From: Basidiobolus meristosporus CBS 931.73
Taxonomy: Eukaryota; Basidiobolomycota; Basidiobolomycetes; Basidiobolales; Basidiobolaceae
NCBI GenBank assembly: GCA_002104905.1
Contig: MCFE01000082.1
Location: 1 to 64,000, forward strand
Reading direction: 5' to 3'
DNA length: 64,000 nt
Below are positions 32,710-44,718 of this stretch, one piece after another (position 1 is the stretch's first letter; every line of letters begins with the position of its first letter). The position numbers and the translations under genes were made by a program. The notes beneath the pieces were generated by a model. The model was not told where the DNA came from. It worked only from the letters and a program-made list of their open reading frames with translations, and did no database searches.

Positions 32710-34869
32710 TTACGATGATTCCTCGTGTCCTCTCTTGCCTTTCATATCCTTGAGAGAGGTGTTGAATTGATCGAAGCCAAAGAGATCAGGCTCCGCTGTG
32801 GGTTTCTCGAATTGAACGGGACCATCGCTTCTTTGGGCCCCTTCAGTTCCCTTAAATCCACGAGAACCGAGCTCTTTACCAAATCTATCCTGCTTCAACA
32901 TCTTGTTGATCTCTTCTTCATTGCCGCCACCGTAAAGCTCCGAGTCGGTGTTCTGCTTGATCTTGTAAATGCTATTCGCGCTCGATCCGGTGAATAGCGG
33001 CTTGTCGTAGAGGTTGTATGCTTTACATAAAAGATAAACTTGAGCCACTGCTGTATATCAGCTAGATGGAATATTTTACGACTAACCTTCGTCGTCCTTG
33101 AAACCAGATCCTATGCCTTCACTTTGGTTGAACAATCTCGAGTCGAACATACTTTCTTTGCTGGCGCTTGGCTTAGCAAGACCGAGAGCAATCTTCTCGG
33201 AGATTTCACGGCTTTGGGATCTAAATTGCCCACTGTATCAGCAGTGTTCTATTCACTCCGCTTAAAGAAGCAACCTACTTTTCGGCGTATTTCATTTTGG
33301 TATCTGCACCCATTCGCGAGAGCCTCAATTCACGCTCACGCTCACGTTCCTTATCTCTTCTGATCTTTTCACGTTCTTTGGCTCTATCGTCATCTTCATC
33401 TTCACTGCTAGATGCCATATCGGCAGCAGATGGTCGAGAAGATCTGGAAGGCTGACTGGTGGTTGATATACCAGCTCTGTCCGATAAGACGTGTCAGTAT
33501 GCTGGAGTTGGGTTGTACTAGCTTTCAATCCAGAATACCTTTCCTCTCTAGCTCTTTGAGCAAGCATTCTGAGGTGTTCTTCCTGAGCAGCCTTCTGTTT
33601 TTGGCTGATCTTCTGCTCCATAAGTTGTCTTTGTCTAACCTCTTCTCTGGTGTGACGATCGGCAGCATATAGTGCTTCTGAGAGTTTTGCAAAGTTATCG
33701 TTGATCTTGACCTGCAAACCAACGTCTTTTTAATGGCCATATTGCTTGTCAGTCTTTATGTTAACCTTACCTCTTGGATTCCACGTCCATCAGCTGCCAG
33801 TCTTTTGTCGAGAGGAATTGTGTAACCCTTGGCATTCTTCCAGTTGGACACGCAAGGTGGAATAATCCAGGCTTGTTGTTCCTCGGCGGTAACCTTTCTT
33901 GGTGGGGAATGCATTACAGGTGCAGGTGGAGAAGGAGGCCCTATTTGGGGAAAATCGGTCAAGACACGCTCTGAGCAAATGAAACGATAGCAACACATTC
34001 ATCATACCTCTAGGGACCTTCTTATGCTTGAACTTCGAAGGCTCCATTGGATCTACAGGGGCTTCCACCATTTGAACGATCCTTTGCTTTGCAGCAGAAT
34101 TTTGACCATTCTGCTGATGAGGCGTGTAGCGAATAAATTGAGCCTTGATATCGTTCTGAACGTTTACGCTCTTAGGTTGGGATGCAGTAATCTTGCCTAA
34201 AAAATGTTGATTTACAGCGTTGGCAAATGAAAACTTTATGCAAGCGGGTAACTTGAATTACCTTGAACAATCTTCTCCAAAGCAGCACGGGTTCTCTCTG
34301 CTGTCTCCTGAACGTCGTCTTCTGAGGGACGTTCCAAATTGACTTCACCCACGTCTGCTCTTTGTCTTAACGGGACTAGATCTTTGAAGTGACTGTGTAT
34401 CGTGCGAGAATCGGAATGGCCATGCTTAGCGATGGCGTCGTATTGAACATTTCCTTCCGCGTCTACTTGTAGCGAGATAGTATTTCCACCCTTGGACTAG
34501 ATCGATGTTTCAATTTAACCGTCTTTGGAACACACTGATCGAGAGTATGAATCTACGGAACATCTACTTACAGTCTTTCGACCCATATTCAGAGGATACT
34601 GGGCGACATGAATCTCTGGGAAGGCGCCACCATCCCCAAAGTCCTCTGGTGCTCTTGGGATCCAACCAGCACGAGAGCGATATGGTGGTGGGGCATTCTT
34701 GGTTGCCACAATTTGGTCAATAGATCTCTCTGCGAATTGTGACTTCGAGCTAGAGACGCTTTGATTCTTTGGCTTGGGGAGGACACTTCAATAAAATGAA
34801 AAGGATGAGTCAGTTTAAGGAAAGGCTGAAATTAGTGAGCTGTGTTCGTTACCTTGATAGACTGGACAT
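32710..34869 (-). CDS. PRP45: SNW domain splicing factor (Prp45/SKIP)
   Basis: Nine exons (34869-34853, 34785-34572, 34496-34262, 34196-34008, 33940-33771, 33711-33539, 33455-33279, 33232-33087, 33020-32710) give 543 residues, the usual SNW1 length. The signature blocks are all present: RAGWIPRAPEDFGDGGAFPE, HVAQYPLNMGRK, the SNW core PPCVSNWKNAKGYTIPLDKR with LAADGRG, INDNFAKLSEALYAADR, and the C-terminal FDSRLFNQSEGIGSGF and AYNLYDKPLF. The protein is a core component of the catalytic spliceosome (NineTeen-related complex) and in animals also a transcriptional coregulator. The high intron number contrasts with its intronless neighbours. Confidence 0.95.
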
Positions 34870-35999
34870 GGTTTACTATGAGGTGGATGAAGAATGGCTG
34901 TAACTATATTGCTCGACAAATTCAAGGCGCTTTTTTTTTGATCCTATATTCTACCGCCCAATCAAGAATATTTCTCATCCCGTATTCCACGATAGATGCG
35001 ATCGTCTTAAAAGTCATCATTCACGAAAATAAATCATTGTATTGCGTTTCATGGCGTTTCCTCGATGCGATTGAACAAGGATTGTGAGGCTGTACAAAGA
35101 TGGACATCAGATTGTTCCCTAATGTTGGATTCCAACACCTACACAGCACTTGCGATGAGTGGCTATCACCCGATGAATGTGCAATCGTTTGTCTTGATAT
35201 ACATCGGGTTTGTAGGGGGTCTCTTGATTGCTGTAGACCGAGAAAACATAATGTAGCTCAGGTGTCTCACCAATATAGGCGAGCTGTTGCATTGTATGCA
35301 CCTGTACAATCACCTGGTGTTTCTTCAGACTTCGACTACTGACTGTGGATCGGTGGATTCCACCCACACCACTACATGTTTGGAAGTGCCCTGACAGTTA
35401 ATGAGGCTAGTATCAGCAGACGGATGCTCCTAGGGAATTTTCCAGCATCCTGAATGCAATAGCAATGCACCTGGCCATCAGAAAGTTATATGAACATTAA
35501 TAATCTGTTGTCACTATTGTCCGTCTATATGGATATATTCATTCGGATTGCATAACCTGGTATTTCCATGAAATAATGCATTTGAATAGCGCACTGAGCT
35601 GGAAAGCTGGACATATCAGGCGACCCCGACAGCATATCACACAATACATGGGAAACTAAATTTCATTTTACACTGCAGGTACACAATCAAACGCATAACT
35701 CCGGGGTCTAGAAGTGAGGGCTTAGTCGTACGGTAGACATGGAGAGATTTCATAATCTGGATACGGCTACGTTGCCTAGTTTTTGACTGGTTCTCCCGTA
35801 CCGGTTCATTCGACACCAAGATGGCAACCATTGTTCATTGATTGTGTAATGGCATTGGATTATCCTATAGCACATCGCCTTCTGGTGGCGGTCCAGCAGT
35901 TGCAGGTATAAAAGGGCTGGCCTCCCTTGACCGTACCAAGTGCCCAACAATAACTTCCCCGAGAGTAATTGCTGCTCCTTAACTCACTCATCTACAGCT
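34870..35999. other. Divergent intergenic region
   Basis: Short ORFs on both strands at 35065-35367 overlap each other and show no recognisable domain. The right end is the promoter of the SMP-30-like gene. Confidence 0.5.
35907..35914 (+). promoter_or_regulatory. TATA box of the SMP-30-like gene
   Basis: TATAAAAG lies 93 bases upstream of the ATG at 36000, nearly the same spacing as for the questin-oxidase-like gene. Confidence 0.65.
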
Positions 36000-37004
36000 A
36001 TGCTTTACTCGAGGCTTGGTTCAGCTCTGATACTCATGACTCTGTCAGATATCGATGCGGCAGTCACCCAACACACCGCAAAGTCTTTGATTAACCCGAG
36101 CAACTCATTATTCGGCCCTTTCATAGAAGGCACTGCTGTAGATGATGAAGGGAATGTATTTGCTGTCAACTTTGGGAATGCCGCTAGTTTGGCGACCATA
36201 GGGCAAATAACCCCCCAGGAGCTATTTTACGAAGATAAATTTACGAAGGGCACTGCCTTAAATGCCTTGCGATTTTTCATCAAGGGTGATAAAGCATTCG
36301 CTTACGCCGCGGATTATGTTAATCATCGTATCGTCGAGCTAACCATTAACGAGGAAGAAATCATCTCCCGGAATTTCTGTTCTTCTCCCAACATGCTTCA
36401 GCCCAACGATATTGCCCTCTCCAGAAAGGGGTTTCTGTATCTATCTGGGATGCGATGGCGCCCAAACAACCAGGCAGGTGATGGGGATTTATGGATGTGT
36501 ACTCCCGACGGCACGCCTAAGAGAATAGAGATTCTGGGACGCACTAATGGCATCGAGCTAAGCCCTGACGACAGGCGTCTCTACGTCTCCGAAGCCTCCA
36601 ACAAAAATGGCTCACCTGTCAGCAATAAGATCTGGAGATACGATGTTGATCCAAACACAGGAACTGTTTCGAACAAAATGCTTTTCTTCGATTTTGTCAA
36701 AATCAACACCCAGAATATTGATATCGATGGAATGCGTACCGACCACAACGGGAATCTGTTCGTTACTCGAAATGGCGGCAAAGAAGTGCTGAAAATGTCT
36801 CCAGCCGGCGAAATTCTGGCCTCCATTAAGACCAGCTTTAGCTTTGTGTCAAATGTCGAGTTTGGCGGCACCAATGGCACTACTATGTTTATTGTTGGCA
36901 GATGTGGACTGAATACTGCGAGTGGCCAAGGCGTTGGATGTGTGGATATTTGGGAAAACGATGCGCCTGGGAGAGCCTGGTGGATTCTCCAGGATAACGA
37001 GTAG
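36000..37004 (+). CDS. Secreted SMP-30/gluconolactonase-like protein
   Basis: An intronless 334-residue ORF. The ATG at 36000 gives a hydrophobic leader (residues 1 to about 21) and follows a TATA box; the frame is open further upstream but without ATG. The body is a six-bladed SMP-30/lactonohydrolase-type propeller: FGPFIEGTAVDDEGNVFAV (Glu 43), LQPNDIALSRKGFLYLSG (Asn 136), GRTNGIELSPDDRRLYVSEA (Asn 183) and IDGMRTDHNGNLFVTRNGG (Asp 243). These sit where the family places its divalent metal ligands. Members open lactones such as gluconolactone; the substrate here is unknown. A broken paralogue lies 6 kb upstream in the same orientation. Lack of introns in an intron-rich neighbourhood could suggest acquisition from bacteria or retroposition, but this is not shown. 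Confidence 0.85.
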   Translation: MLYSRLGSALILMTLSDIDAAVTQHTAKSLINPSNSLFGPFIEGTAVDDEGNVFAVNFGNAASLATIGQITPQELFYEDKFTKGTALNALRFFIKGDKAFAYAADYVNHRIVELTINEEEIISRNFCSSPNMLQPNDIALSRKGFLYLSGMRWRPNNQAGDGDLWMCTPDGTPKRIEILGRTNGIELSPDDRRLYVSEASNKNGSPVSNKIWRYDVDPNTGTVSNKMLFFDFVKINTQNIDIDGMRTDHNGNLFVTRNGGKEVLKMSPAGEILASIKTSFSFVSNVEFGGTNGTTMFIVGRCGLNTASGQGVGCVDIWENDAPGRAWWILQDNE

Positions 37005-38404
37005 CGAATCAACACTGGTGGCTCAAGTTGGCTAGCGAGTTAATGACACCGTAGATAAGCAGACATGGTACACATTGGTACTCCATTGAATCTAAAGCAC
37101 AACCGTGAATTGATACCTGTAAATAGTAACCCATGTTGTAAATCGAAAACACTATTAATCAAGTAAAAATTGAGTACTAAATGTGGGAACTGGTGTATGG
37201 CCGGATGGTCAGTGACAGCAAGCATTCTCCAATACCCACTTCTATGGCAGGTATGAGGTTTATACACATATGCCACTTCGCACAGCAGTACTTGGCCTGG
37301 CAGAGTCATGACGTAGCTCCCTGCAGGTTGACCCTAACCATTTTAACTCGTTACTACGTTTTAACCGCTTCTCGCTCAGTTTGAAACAGCATGATTGGGA
37401 TTCCGGGCCCAAGCAGCCTTTGCTGTCACCCTCTCCGGATGTCGGAGGCTCTATTGATGCATTCAAATATTTACACCGTTTGATGAAGATTGCACTTGTT
37501 AATGCAACTGTTACTTTGTTGCCTTATGGTATGTATACATATATTTCACCGATAATCAGTCGACCACTGCAAGCCCTGATTCGTAACGTTGGCGCATGCA
37601 CTTCTCTGGTTGAGCATTCATGGTGGTGTTGAGTTACTTGTTCACGATGGTGCAGATACAGATTTGCAACGCCAAAGCACATCCATTCAGCACCACTCAT
37701 ATGAGCCAGGGCCACCCGCCTCACCCTTGGAAACCACAGCTTCGTAACCTGTGGATTAATCTCCATTTCCGCCTATGACTATATTAACTGAACGTTTTGA
37801 GTGCCACATTTATCAACAGATCGCTCACATGTTCAATTTGTTGGCAACCTGGTAGAGAGCATCCACACTTTCGGCTTGGAAGAAAGCCAGGCAGCCAATC
37901 GTTCGATTCGGAATCAAGCTATTTACTTCACATCGTATGTAACACTATAAAATCCTCCCTTTCCTTCTTATAAATACTATATTGTGCTCAGTGCTCAATT
38001 CCAAGACTTGCAATTGCTGCATAAGCCTGCCATTGGGGCTTAGTTTGACACCAGAGGGATCGCTAATGCAAGTATATCACTCCCTATATTTGGCAATTTT
38101 ATTCATCCAGCTGCTTAAAACGCCATGAATAGTGAGTGTGCAAGCAAGCATACTGATCAGTCAAAACAACCGATTTTTGCTCGAGCTTATAGATTAGCAG
38201 ATCCATACAATTCTCTTCGGTTTGTGATACATTTCACACCGCACCAGCAAGCTCAGGCAGATATAGATCCTTAACCAGTCACCCCGTATATTACAATCGA
38301 TTCATATATAAATCGGCTGCAGTTTTAATCAATTCTTTTCCCTAATCGACTACAACCATCACTTTTCATCCTCCTTGATACTGCAGAGCTGTTGGCTACG
38401 TGGA
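37005..38404. other. Intergenic, unassigned ORFs
   Basis: ORFs at 37381-37632 (plus) and 37524-37766 (minus) overlap and are not recognised. Two TATA-like sites are present (near 37968 and at 38305); only the second fits a gene called here. Confidence 0.45.
38305..38312 (+). promoter_or_regulatory. TATA box of the TMEM164-like gene
   Basis: TATATAAA lies about 93 bases upstream of the ATG at 38405, followed by a pyrimidine-rich leader. The spacing matches the other two TATA boxes in this window. Confidence 0.6.
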
Positions 38405-39532
38405 ATGAACCAGACCTCCGAGATGAACCTGTTCTCATATTTTGAGAGAATGCTTTTTGATCCGTTGGTTGATTTCACCAAGCTCATAAGCCAGGACATG
38501 CCAGTTGAGACTGATTGGTCTAGTGGTTATGCAGGCTCCTGGTAGGTTTGCTATTCTATCCTTCCCTCAACCACCCTCATTAACCGTGCTGGTCACCTAG
38601 GTTCATGAGCCCAAGACAGCACACGTTTGAGTTCTTGGTCTACCTCTTGGTTTTCACTCTTTTAGCAGCATACTGCTACAACAAAGGGTTTGGGAATGAG
38701 TAGGTTTGCTGCGATAGCTTGCCACTAACCTTTCTCGCTAACCTCCTGCTTCACACCATACAGAAAGACAACGATTATATCAGTGCACTCTTACCCACGC
38801 ACTTTTTTCGAGAAGCTCACTATCTTTGCTTTATCGTTCACGTTGTTCTTGGTTTTCGCTCACAAATACTTGACTGATAGCACCATTTTCATGCTACAAC
38901 CGTGCCACGTGAGTGTGGTCATACTACTCGTCGTCCTTATCTACCCTAAAAACCGGAGATTCCCTCACGTTCTATTTAACATTTACCTCAACATCATGTG
39001 GGGAACGTAAGTCCCCAAATTCGCTTAACTCTGAGTCTTACTTACCACTGGTTTCTATCCATGTAGAATCCTCGCCCTGTTATTCCCCGACTACAGATCC
39101 TACACGCTGTTTTTAGAGGTGGAAAATTTTGTGCTTGGTAAAAAAGATTTCCAGGGTTGCTAGTGCTATACGATACTTACCCTTTTGCCGCTAGAGCATT
39201 GGCTTATTTTGTTGACACCGCTCTACATTTTCTACACTCGCAAGATCGCCGTATGGAAGCCCTCGATCAGCATGACCGTTGCCTCCTATTGTTTCTACGC
39301 TTTGTACAACTCGGTGATCCTTCTACCATTTGCCCTGTGCTCTGGGAAGAACATCAATTATCAGTTATCCCCACCGGTCCAACTCTTACCGATCCTTGGG
39401 AAATACTATCGATTTGGCATGAACATCATCTGCTTACCTCTTACATTCCTAATGAGATGGATTCTTGTCTCTGTCGCTTTCAAACTAACTCCCCGCAGGG
39501 CAATCCCTGCCTCGACCAAAAAACTGACCTAA
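38405..39532 (+). CDS. TMEM164-like multi-pass membrane protein
   Basis: Five exons (38405-38541, 38601-38699, 38764-39006, 39067-39137, 39195-39532) give 295 residues. There are about seven hydrophobic segments, including FLVYLLVFTLLAAYCYNKG, FALSFTLFLVFAHK and LILLTPLYIFY. The motif MLQPCHVSVVILL (Cys near residue 126) and the later SVILLPFALCSGKNINYQLSPP match TMEM164, an endoplasmic reticulum acyltransferase. The human protein uses the Cys of the PCH motif to acylate ether lysophospholipids with C20 chains and promotes ferroptosis. Whether the fungal relative has the same substrate is unknown. All four introns are 57-64 nt with GT..AG ends. Confidence 0.77.
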
Positions 39533-39877
39533 TTTAGATGCCCCTACAGCTGCAAGCAGACCATAGACCCGATGTGCAGCACATCCACTGGGAATCGTGT
39601 CTCGTGTAACAGACAAACAGATTTTATTGTTTTACAAATATTCAAAATAGAGTATCACCAACAATGCCAAAATATTACAATTTTTCGAAGTGAATTAAAA
39701 GTGTAAACTGAGAAGGAAAGGTAGACAGTAGGTTGCAAAGGGTCTGGATTCACCTTCTGATGAGCGTCCACGGTCGAGTACTGAATGCAGATCCTAACGG
39801 AAATATGGGGTTTTACGCAGGAACAGTGGCGGGGGAGGGGGTAAATGAGATATAGTGAGCGAATCGAATCACCCTTA
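39533..39877. other. Convergent intergenic region
   Basis: 345 bases between converging 3' ends. Nothing recognised. Confidence 0.5.
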
Positions 39878-41254
39878 TCAACGGTCTACCGATTCTGGGC
39901 TGGGCTTCTCAGACTTGACTTTCCGACTCTGGGTTTTCCGTGTTGGCTTCACGACTGGTGCTGATGCTGGTGCAGCGGTTTGTGTAGATTCAGCAGTCTC
40001 AGCTTCTCCAGTAACGGCCGATGTGCCTGGATTACGCCGGACCAAAGCTTCCGTGATACGCTTTGGGTTAATTTGCTCCTCCTTCTTGAACTTGTACTTG
40101 ATATGCTTTTGAGTGCGATTGGGGAGCATAGAGGCAATCAAGCTAAAATCTGTACCCCATTTAGCCAGTCCCTGGATTGAGCAGATCGTAAGCCTCGTGT
40201 AAGAGCCGAGAATGTAGTGAGCGTGATATACCTGATAAAACACTTCGGTTTCTTTTGGAGTCCATCTTTGAGATTTGATTCTGCGGAGATAAGTACCGCT
40301 GTTGACATATCTATCGGCTGTAGATTCCTCGACGACGTCCATGGGCTCCGTATTCCCACCATTGTTTATATTAGCATGGTCAACAAACAGAGATGTATCA
40401 TCCAGGATTAATTTCCCGTTAACCACACGCATCTGTGGAGCGAAATTGCTAGAGGGATTCGTTAGAACTGAGCGCCCTACTTGGACCTACATTGAGCGTA
40501 CCTTTCTTTCACAGATGGTTGAGTTTCAGCACTTGGCTGACTATCCTCAACGAAAGAATCCACACTTTCTGTCGAGACTGCCTCGCTTGCCTCGGTTTTC
40601 TTCTTCTTTTCCAACTTGGCTTTCTCGCGCTCCATAAACGCCTTGGTGGGCTTGCCCCGCTTAGTATCCTTGCAGAACATGAACAGGGGGACGTTAGAGA
40701 GATCTTCGCGAGCGACATTGCTTGTCTCCTCCGTGAAGTCGTCGATTTTCAAAAGTTTCTTGTTCGCATCCTTGGAAACGGAGGCTCTTCGTTTTTTCTC
40801 GGAGACTCCGAATGTTCTTCCAGGGGTGATAACATTCCCTTTGCCCACCGCAAGGTTTACGCTGGGCTTTTCCTTAGCCTCTGCGGTAGAAACGGTTACT
40901 TTTCTGAGAGGGGTGGGCGTAGATACTGCCGGGATTGACTCGACATTCGCCTCCACGATTTCCTGCTCGGCTGGATATGGCGTTAGTGTTTCCATTGGGG
41001 TGAAAACCAAGGCTTTCGCGACGTACTTGTACTCTTTGGGGGAATAGCCTCAGCAACATGTTTCGGCTCTGAATTAGGGGATACCTTCGTGGTTTCTTTA
41101 GGCTTTCTTGAAATACGCTGCTTAATGGTTGGGGTGAATCGAGTTTGTCCCTTGTCTATTTTAGGTAAGCATTAACAAGAGCAGCGAGCAAACAGGAGAA
41201 TACCAAAAGAAAAATACCAATTCTAAGGGAGGTCAGACTTCCAGGTGTGGACAT
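39878..41254 (-). CDS. BDP1: TFIIIB subunit Bdp1, apparent frameshift
   Basis: Exons 41254-41218, 41155-40502, 40448-40232 and 40171-39878, about 400 residues. The N-terminus has the Bdp1 type INK-G-TRF-P motif (RIDKGQTRFTP). The C-terminal half has APQMRVVNGKLILDDTSL, then the SANT domain, split by an intron (SQRWTPKETEVFYQ / GLAKWGTDFSLIASMLPNRT), then KFKKEEQINPKRI. Bdp1 joins TBP and Brf1 to recruit RNA polymerase III to tRNA and 5S genes. The reading frame changes at a run of five G on the plus strand (41038-41042): upstream exon 2 sequence is in one frame and everything after it in another, one base short. No intron can span this gap. It is either a sequence error in a homopolymer or a real lesion. 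Confidence 0.87.
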
Positions 41255-42302
41255 TTCAAAGTAGGCGTATTCGTTTTGGTAAAGATAGGGTTGAAACACG
41301 AGCTCAAGCACTTCTGTATGTCGAATAAACGAAGATATTCTCTGCCCTAGCTTTAACTATGACTTTTTTTTTCTCCCTTTTTTTGGCACTTGGATGTCGA
41401 CTGGTGATAAAATCATCTTATTTGAGAAAATGGTCGAGAAAATGATCGACCATCAGGGTACCAATCAATCCGAAGATAATGATTATACACTAGATTGGTA
41501 TATGGAATTGCGGATATGGCTTATTCGATGCGAAATTTAGGTGCTATGACAACACATGAATTTCGGCTTGGGTTAGGCACATGCAGTGAGCCCAGAGGGT
41601 CATCTGAGTTTCGGTTATAGATCGAGGTCTAATGATCAATTCAGGTTCCCATCTTGAACGACATATATATGCGTGATCTTTTTGGTTGCTTTGGATTGCA
41701 CTACGTCGAGATAGCATAATGCATAGATATCAGATGCCCAGACCATATTTTCCTCGGCGATTTTATAGATTAGTTGGCGCTAGTCCCTCCCGCTTCAAGC
41801 AACTATGATGAGCGCAACATTGGCAGTCTCAGCCAAGCTAAGGGGTGAAAGCCTGCGGAATTTATGCATTATGTTAATAAAAGTCATTAGAACAATACCA
41901 TAATATGTTGGTGATCCTGTGGTTTGGTTGGAGAGTCAGTCGAGCCTCCCACGCACTCTTGTGATATGCCCTTCTGACATTCTATGGATAGGGCTTGATC
42001 AGGTTTATTTATCCAGACCCACTGACCGTTTACTGATGAATGTGTGTGATTTCTTGGGAACGCATTTCATTGTTGATTCCAGGCATGTTTATTAAAATCG
42101 TTGCATTCTTTATAATCTCCATACAGTTGGAATTATTCAGAAAAGTATTGGCAGGGGGATCACTGATTATCTATTTGAGGTGGATTTTCGGAAGTGGCTT
42201 TCGCATCGGCGCTTATATTTTGATCACTGAAAGGATGAACAGGAGGGTGACAAATTTCTATGTGAGCCTCAAGTAGATTGCTATCTCACGACTACCCATC
42301 AC
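41255..42302. other. Intergenic between Bdp1 and TRM1
   Basis: 1 kb upstream of Bdp1 and downstream of TRM1. A T-rich tract occurs at 41369-41384. The ORF at 42040-42276 (plus) is hydrophobic with no recognised domain. Confidence 0.45.
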
Positions 42303-44718
42303 CTACCTCTTACGCTTATGTCGAGCCTTAGGGCCCCAATTTTTTGTGGGATTCTGCTGGAAACGAACCAACTTGATTTTACGTGATCCTGGTGTAGCAT
42401 CAGGGTGCTGAGTGAAATCCGCGTCAAAGCTGAAGTTGGAAAAAGACTTAGTGATCGCACCATAAGTTCTGTTGGGGGTCACTGTTGATTTGTTTACCTT
42501 GGCTTCTTGGACAGAATCTTGAATGCCGGTGAGTTCTCGGAAATGTTCTTGACTGGGTGTTTTTCGACCTGATTATACCCCAAGTTTGCGAAACAACCTT
42601 GATTGAAAAAAACAAGACTAAGCACTTACCCAACTCCTCATAACGTCCCAAATGATATCGTTAGGGGCATTCGTTTTTAGTGAGCCTTGGCAAGCATGGG
42701 ATACGCTGACTCTATACCCTTTGTTCAAAAGAGCTGAGCTGTAAATTAGCAGGATGGATGTAAGCGTCGGGCTCAACTGGGCAAACATAATATCACGAAC
42801 CAAACTGAGAGAAGGGACGGGCTAATGCAATGAAGCGTCCCTGTAAGACCAGACAAAGTGTAGTAAAAGGGGTCATCCAACTCCTGTTAATCAGCATGAT
42901 TTTTCAGTGGGTAACCTCTGCATAAAAATCAGAGCTAACGAAACTACCTCGGAGATAACGCTCGCCATTCCCATCATTCTAGGGTGTGTATTGTAGTCGT
43001 CTTTGGACTCTTGAATATTCTTCAGCAAACGAGTAACAAATTCTTTGTCGTGGATATTGGCCCCCCAGAATGGTCCGCCAACCTATTGACCATATTAAGA
43101 TTTGAGATCCAGCGCAATACGTAGGAGAAAATCATATTACATGGTGTTTGCTTCCGCAATGTTCGCAAAGACCGTTAACGGCGGGGCCTGTCATGGGCCC
43201 GTATTTCGTACTATTGCCATCAATGGTGATCTTTCCAAGTGGCTGGGTTTGGAATGATTTACAACCAGTACAATGATAGACCATAGACGTTTTACTATAC
43301 GCAGCGTAAAGGTCAGTATTAACGAACAAGTACCAATAGCTCTATATCAAGCGATATACCTGGCGTATTTCTTCACTTCAGCGGGGGAAGTAAAGACACG
43401 CACAAACAACCTGACATAGAAATCAATACTGCAAGACATCAAAGGTACAATCTGTCGCTTATAACGGGCTGCTGATGCTTGGAGCGAGTTCAAAACTAGT
43501 CTAAGGGCCTAGTTTGGTTTAGCAATGAGTATGCATATATGTACATCATTCTCCACAATATAGGGTCTTACCATCTCATGAGAGTATTCAGCTTTGACCG
43601 GCATTCCACCATATTTATAGAAACTGTCGAATATAAAAGCTATTAGGAATGCAGAGACACCCTTAGCAACTTTCACTTACCATGTTTCGGTATAGCTGTT
43701 ACTAGCAAGTACAGCCAAATCGGTGCAAGTGACACAGAGAAGTCCTTAGTTATGATTTAGCATTTTCCACATCTAATGTCAACACAAGCATGGGCCCATA
43801 CCTCCATCAGAAACTGCTTGAACTGCACCATCAATGAATGGGATCGCTGATCCATATGGATCAAGGTCAATAACATCATAACGCTTAGAAGGATCACGGT
43901 GTTCATACATTACAGAGCTAAAAAACAAATAAATCATTCGCCAGTGCCTAACTTTATCGGAGCATTAACACACTTACCACGCATCACCCAAGTTGGGTCG
44001 GACTTTATCCTCGCTTAATTGATTAAATTTAATGTTGCGTTTAATGGCATCTACAGCGTCTGGCTCGAGATCGTTTGCAACAACGTATTTGACATTAGGA
44101 ATTTCCTTAGCATAGCGAATAGAGCGAAGCCCAGTGGCTGACAACGCTTCGAGTACTGTAAATTCCTCCGAGGTGTCCTCACCTAGAGTAGACTTCTGAC
44201 ACAAGCAAATTCAATAAATGTGAGGAAATTAAACCTGAAGAGCGTTGTTACCGAGGCTTCATTATTCTGTGCCGACGCTGCAGGGAATAATACACGTAAA
44301 TAAACCTGGGAACACCCGCCTTGAAGCCCATGATATCTTTACCTCGGTTGGCTTTCTTTTTCTCGGCTTTTTTTCTCCTCTCTTCCGCGTATATTTCGCT
44401 CCAAGTTTTGATGGCTGCTATAGACATATCCCGATTGAATTGTTGTACCGGGTTGTAGAAAACCTCGTTGGACGTAGGGAACAAAATGGTAGCCTTCCCC
44501 TCGGTGACCTTATTATACAAGGCTTCATCAAATTGAATTTGACTACTTTCTGGAGTTTCCATGCCCAACTTGAGCTTAGTGTCGCTTTTGACAGTTGAGT
44601 GTGTGCGTATAGACAGGACGAATCGAGCTCTTGAGAAACAAAAGGCTGTATTTCGGCTGTATGTTTGAGCTGAGCGAGCTACAGAGTATAGTAAAATCTG
44701 TGTTCTGTGGTTTCTCAT
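42303..44718 (-). CDS. TRM1: tRNA (guanine26-N2)-dimethyltransferase Trm1
   Basis: Thirteen exons give 579 residues: 44718-44316, 44277-44252, 44195-43978, 43917-43802, 43744-43681, 43623-43572, 43508-43360, 43294-43141, 43082-42948, 42883-42806, 42776-42630, 42568-42498 and 42429-42303. The signature blocks are [22 protein letters not shown], the SAM-binding [16 protein letters not shown] and [14 protein letters not shown], the catalytic [29 protein letters not shown], a zinc-type pair [20 protein letters not shown], and the C-terminal [15 protein letters not shown] and NPTKNWGPK. The enzyme dimethylates G26 of cytosolic and mitochondrial tRNAs. Translation from 44718 gives a basic, Ser-rich, hydrophobic N-terminus like a mitochondrial presequence; a second in-frame ATG at 44562 just before the conserved domain would give a shorter form, as in yeast. 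Confidence 0.95.

Noticed and set aside
37181-37766. ORFs that might be exons of a membrane protein
   Set aside because: I could not connect them by splice sites into one frame or recognise a family.
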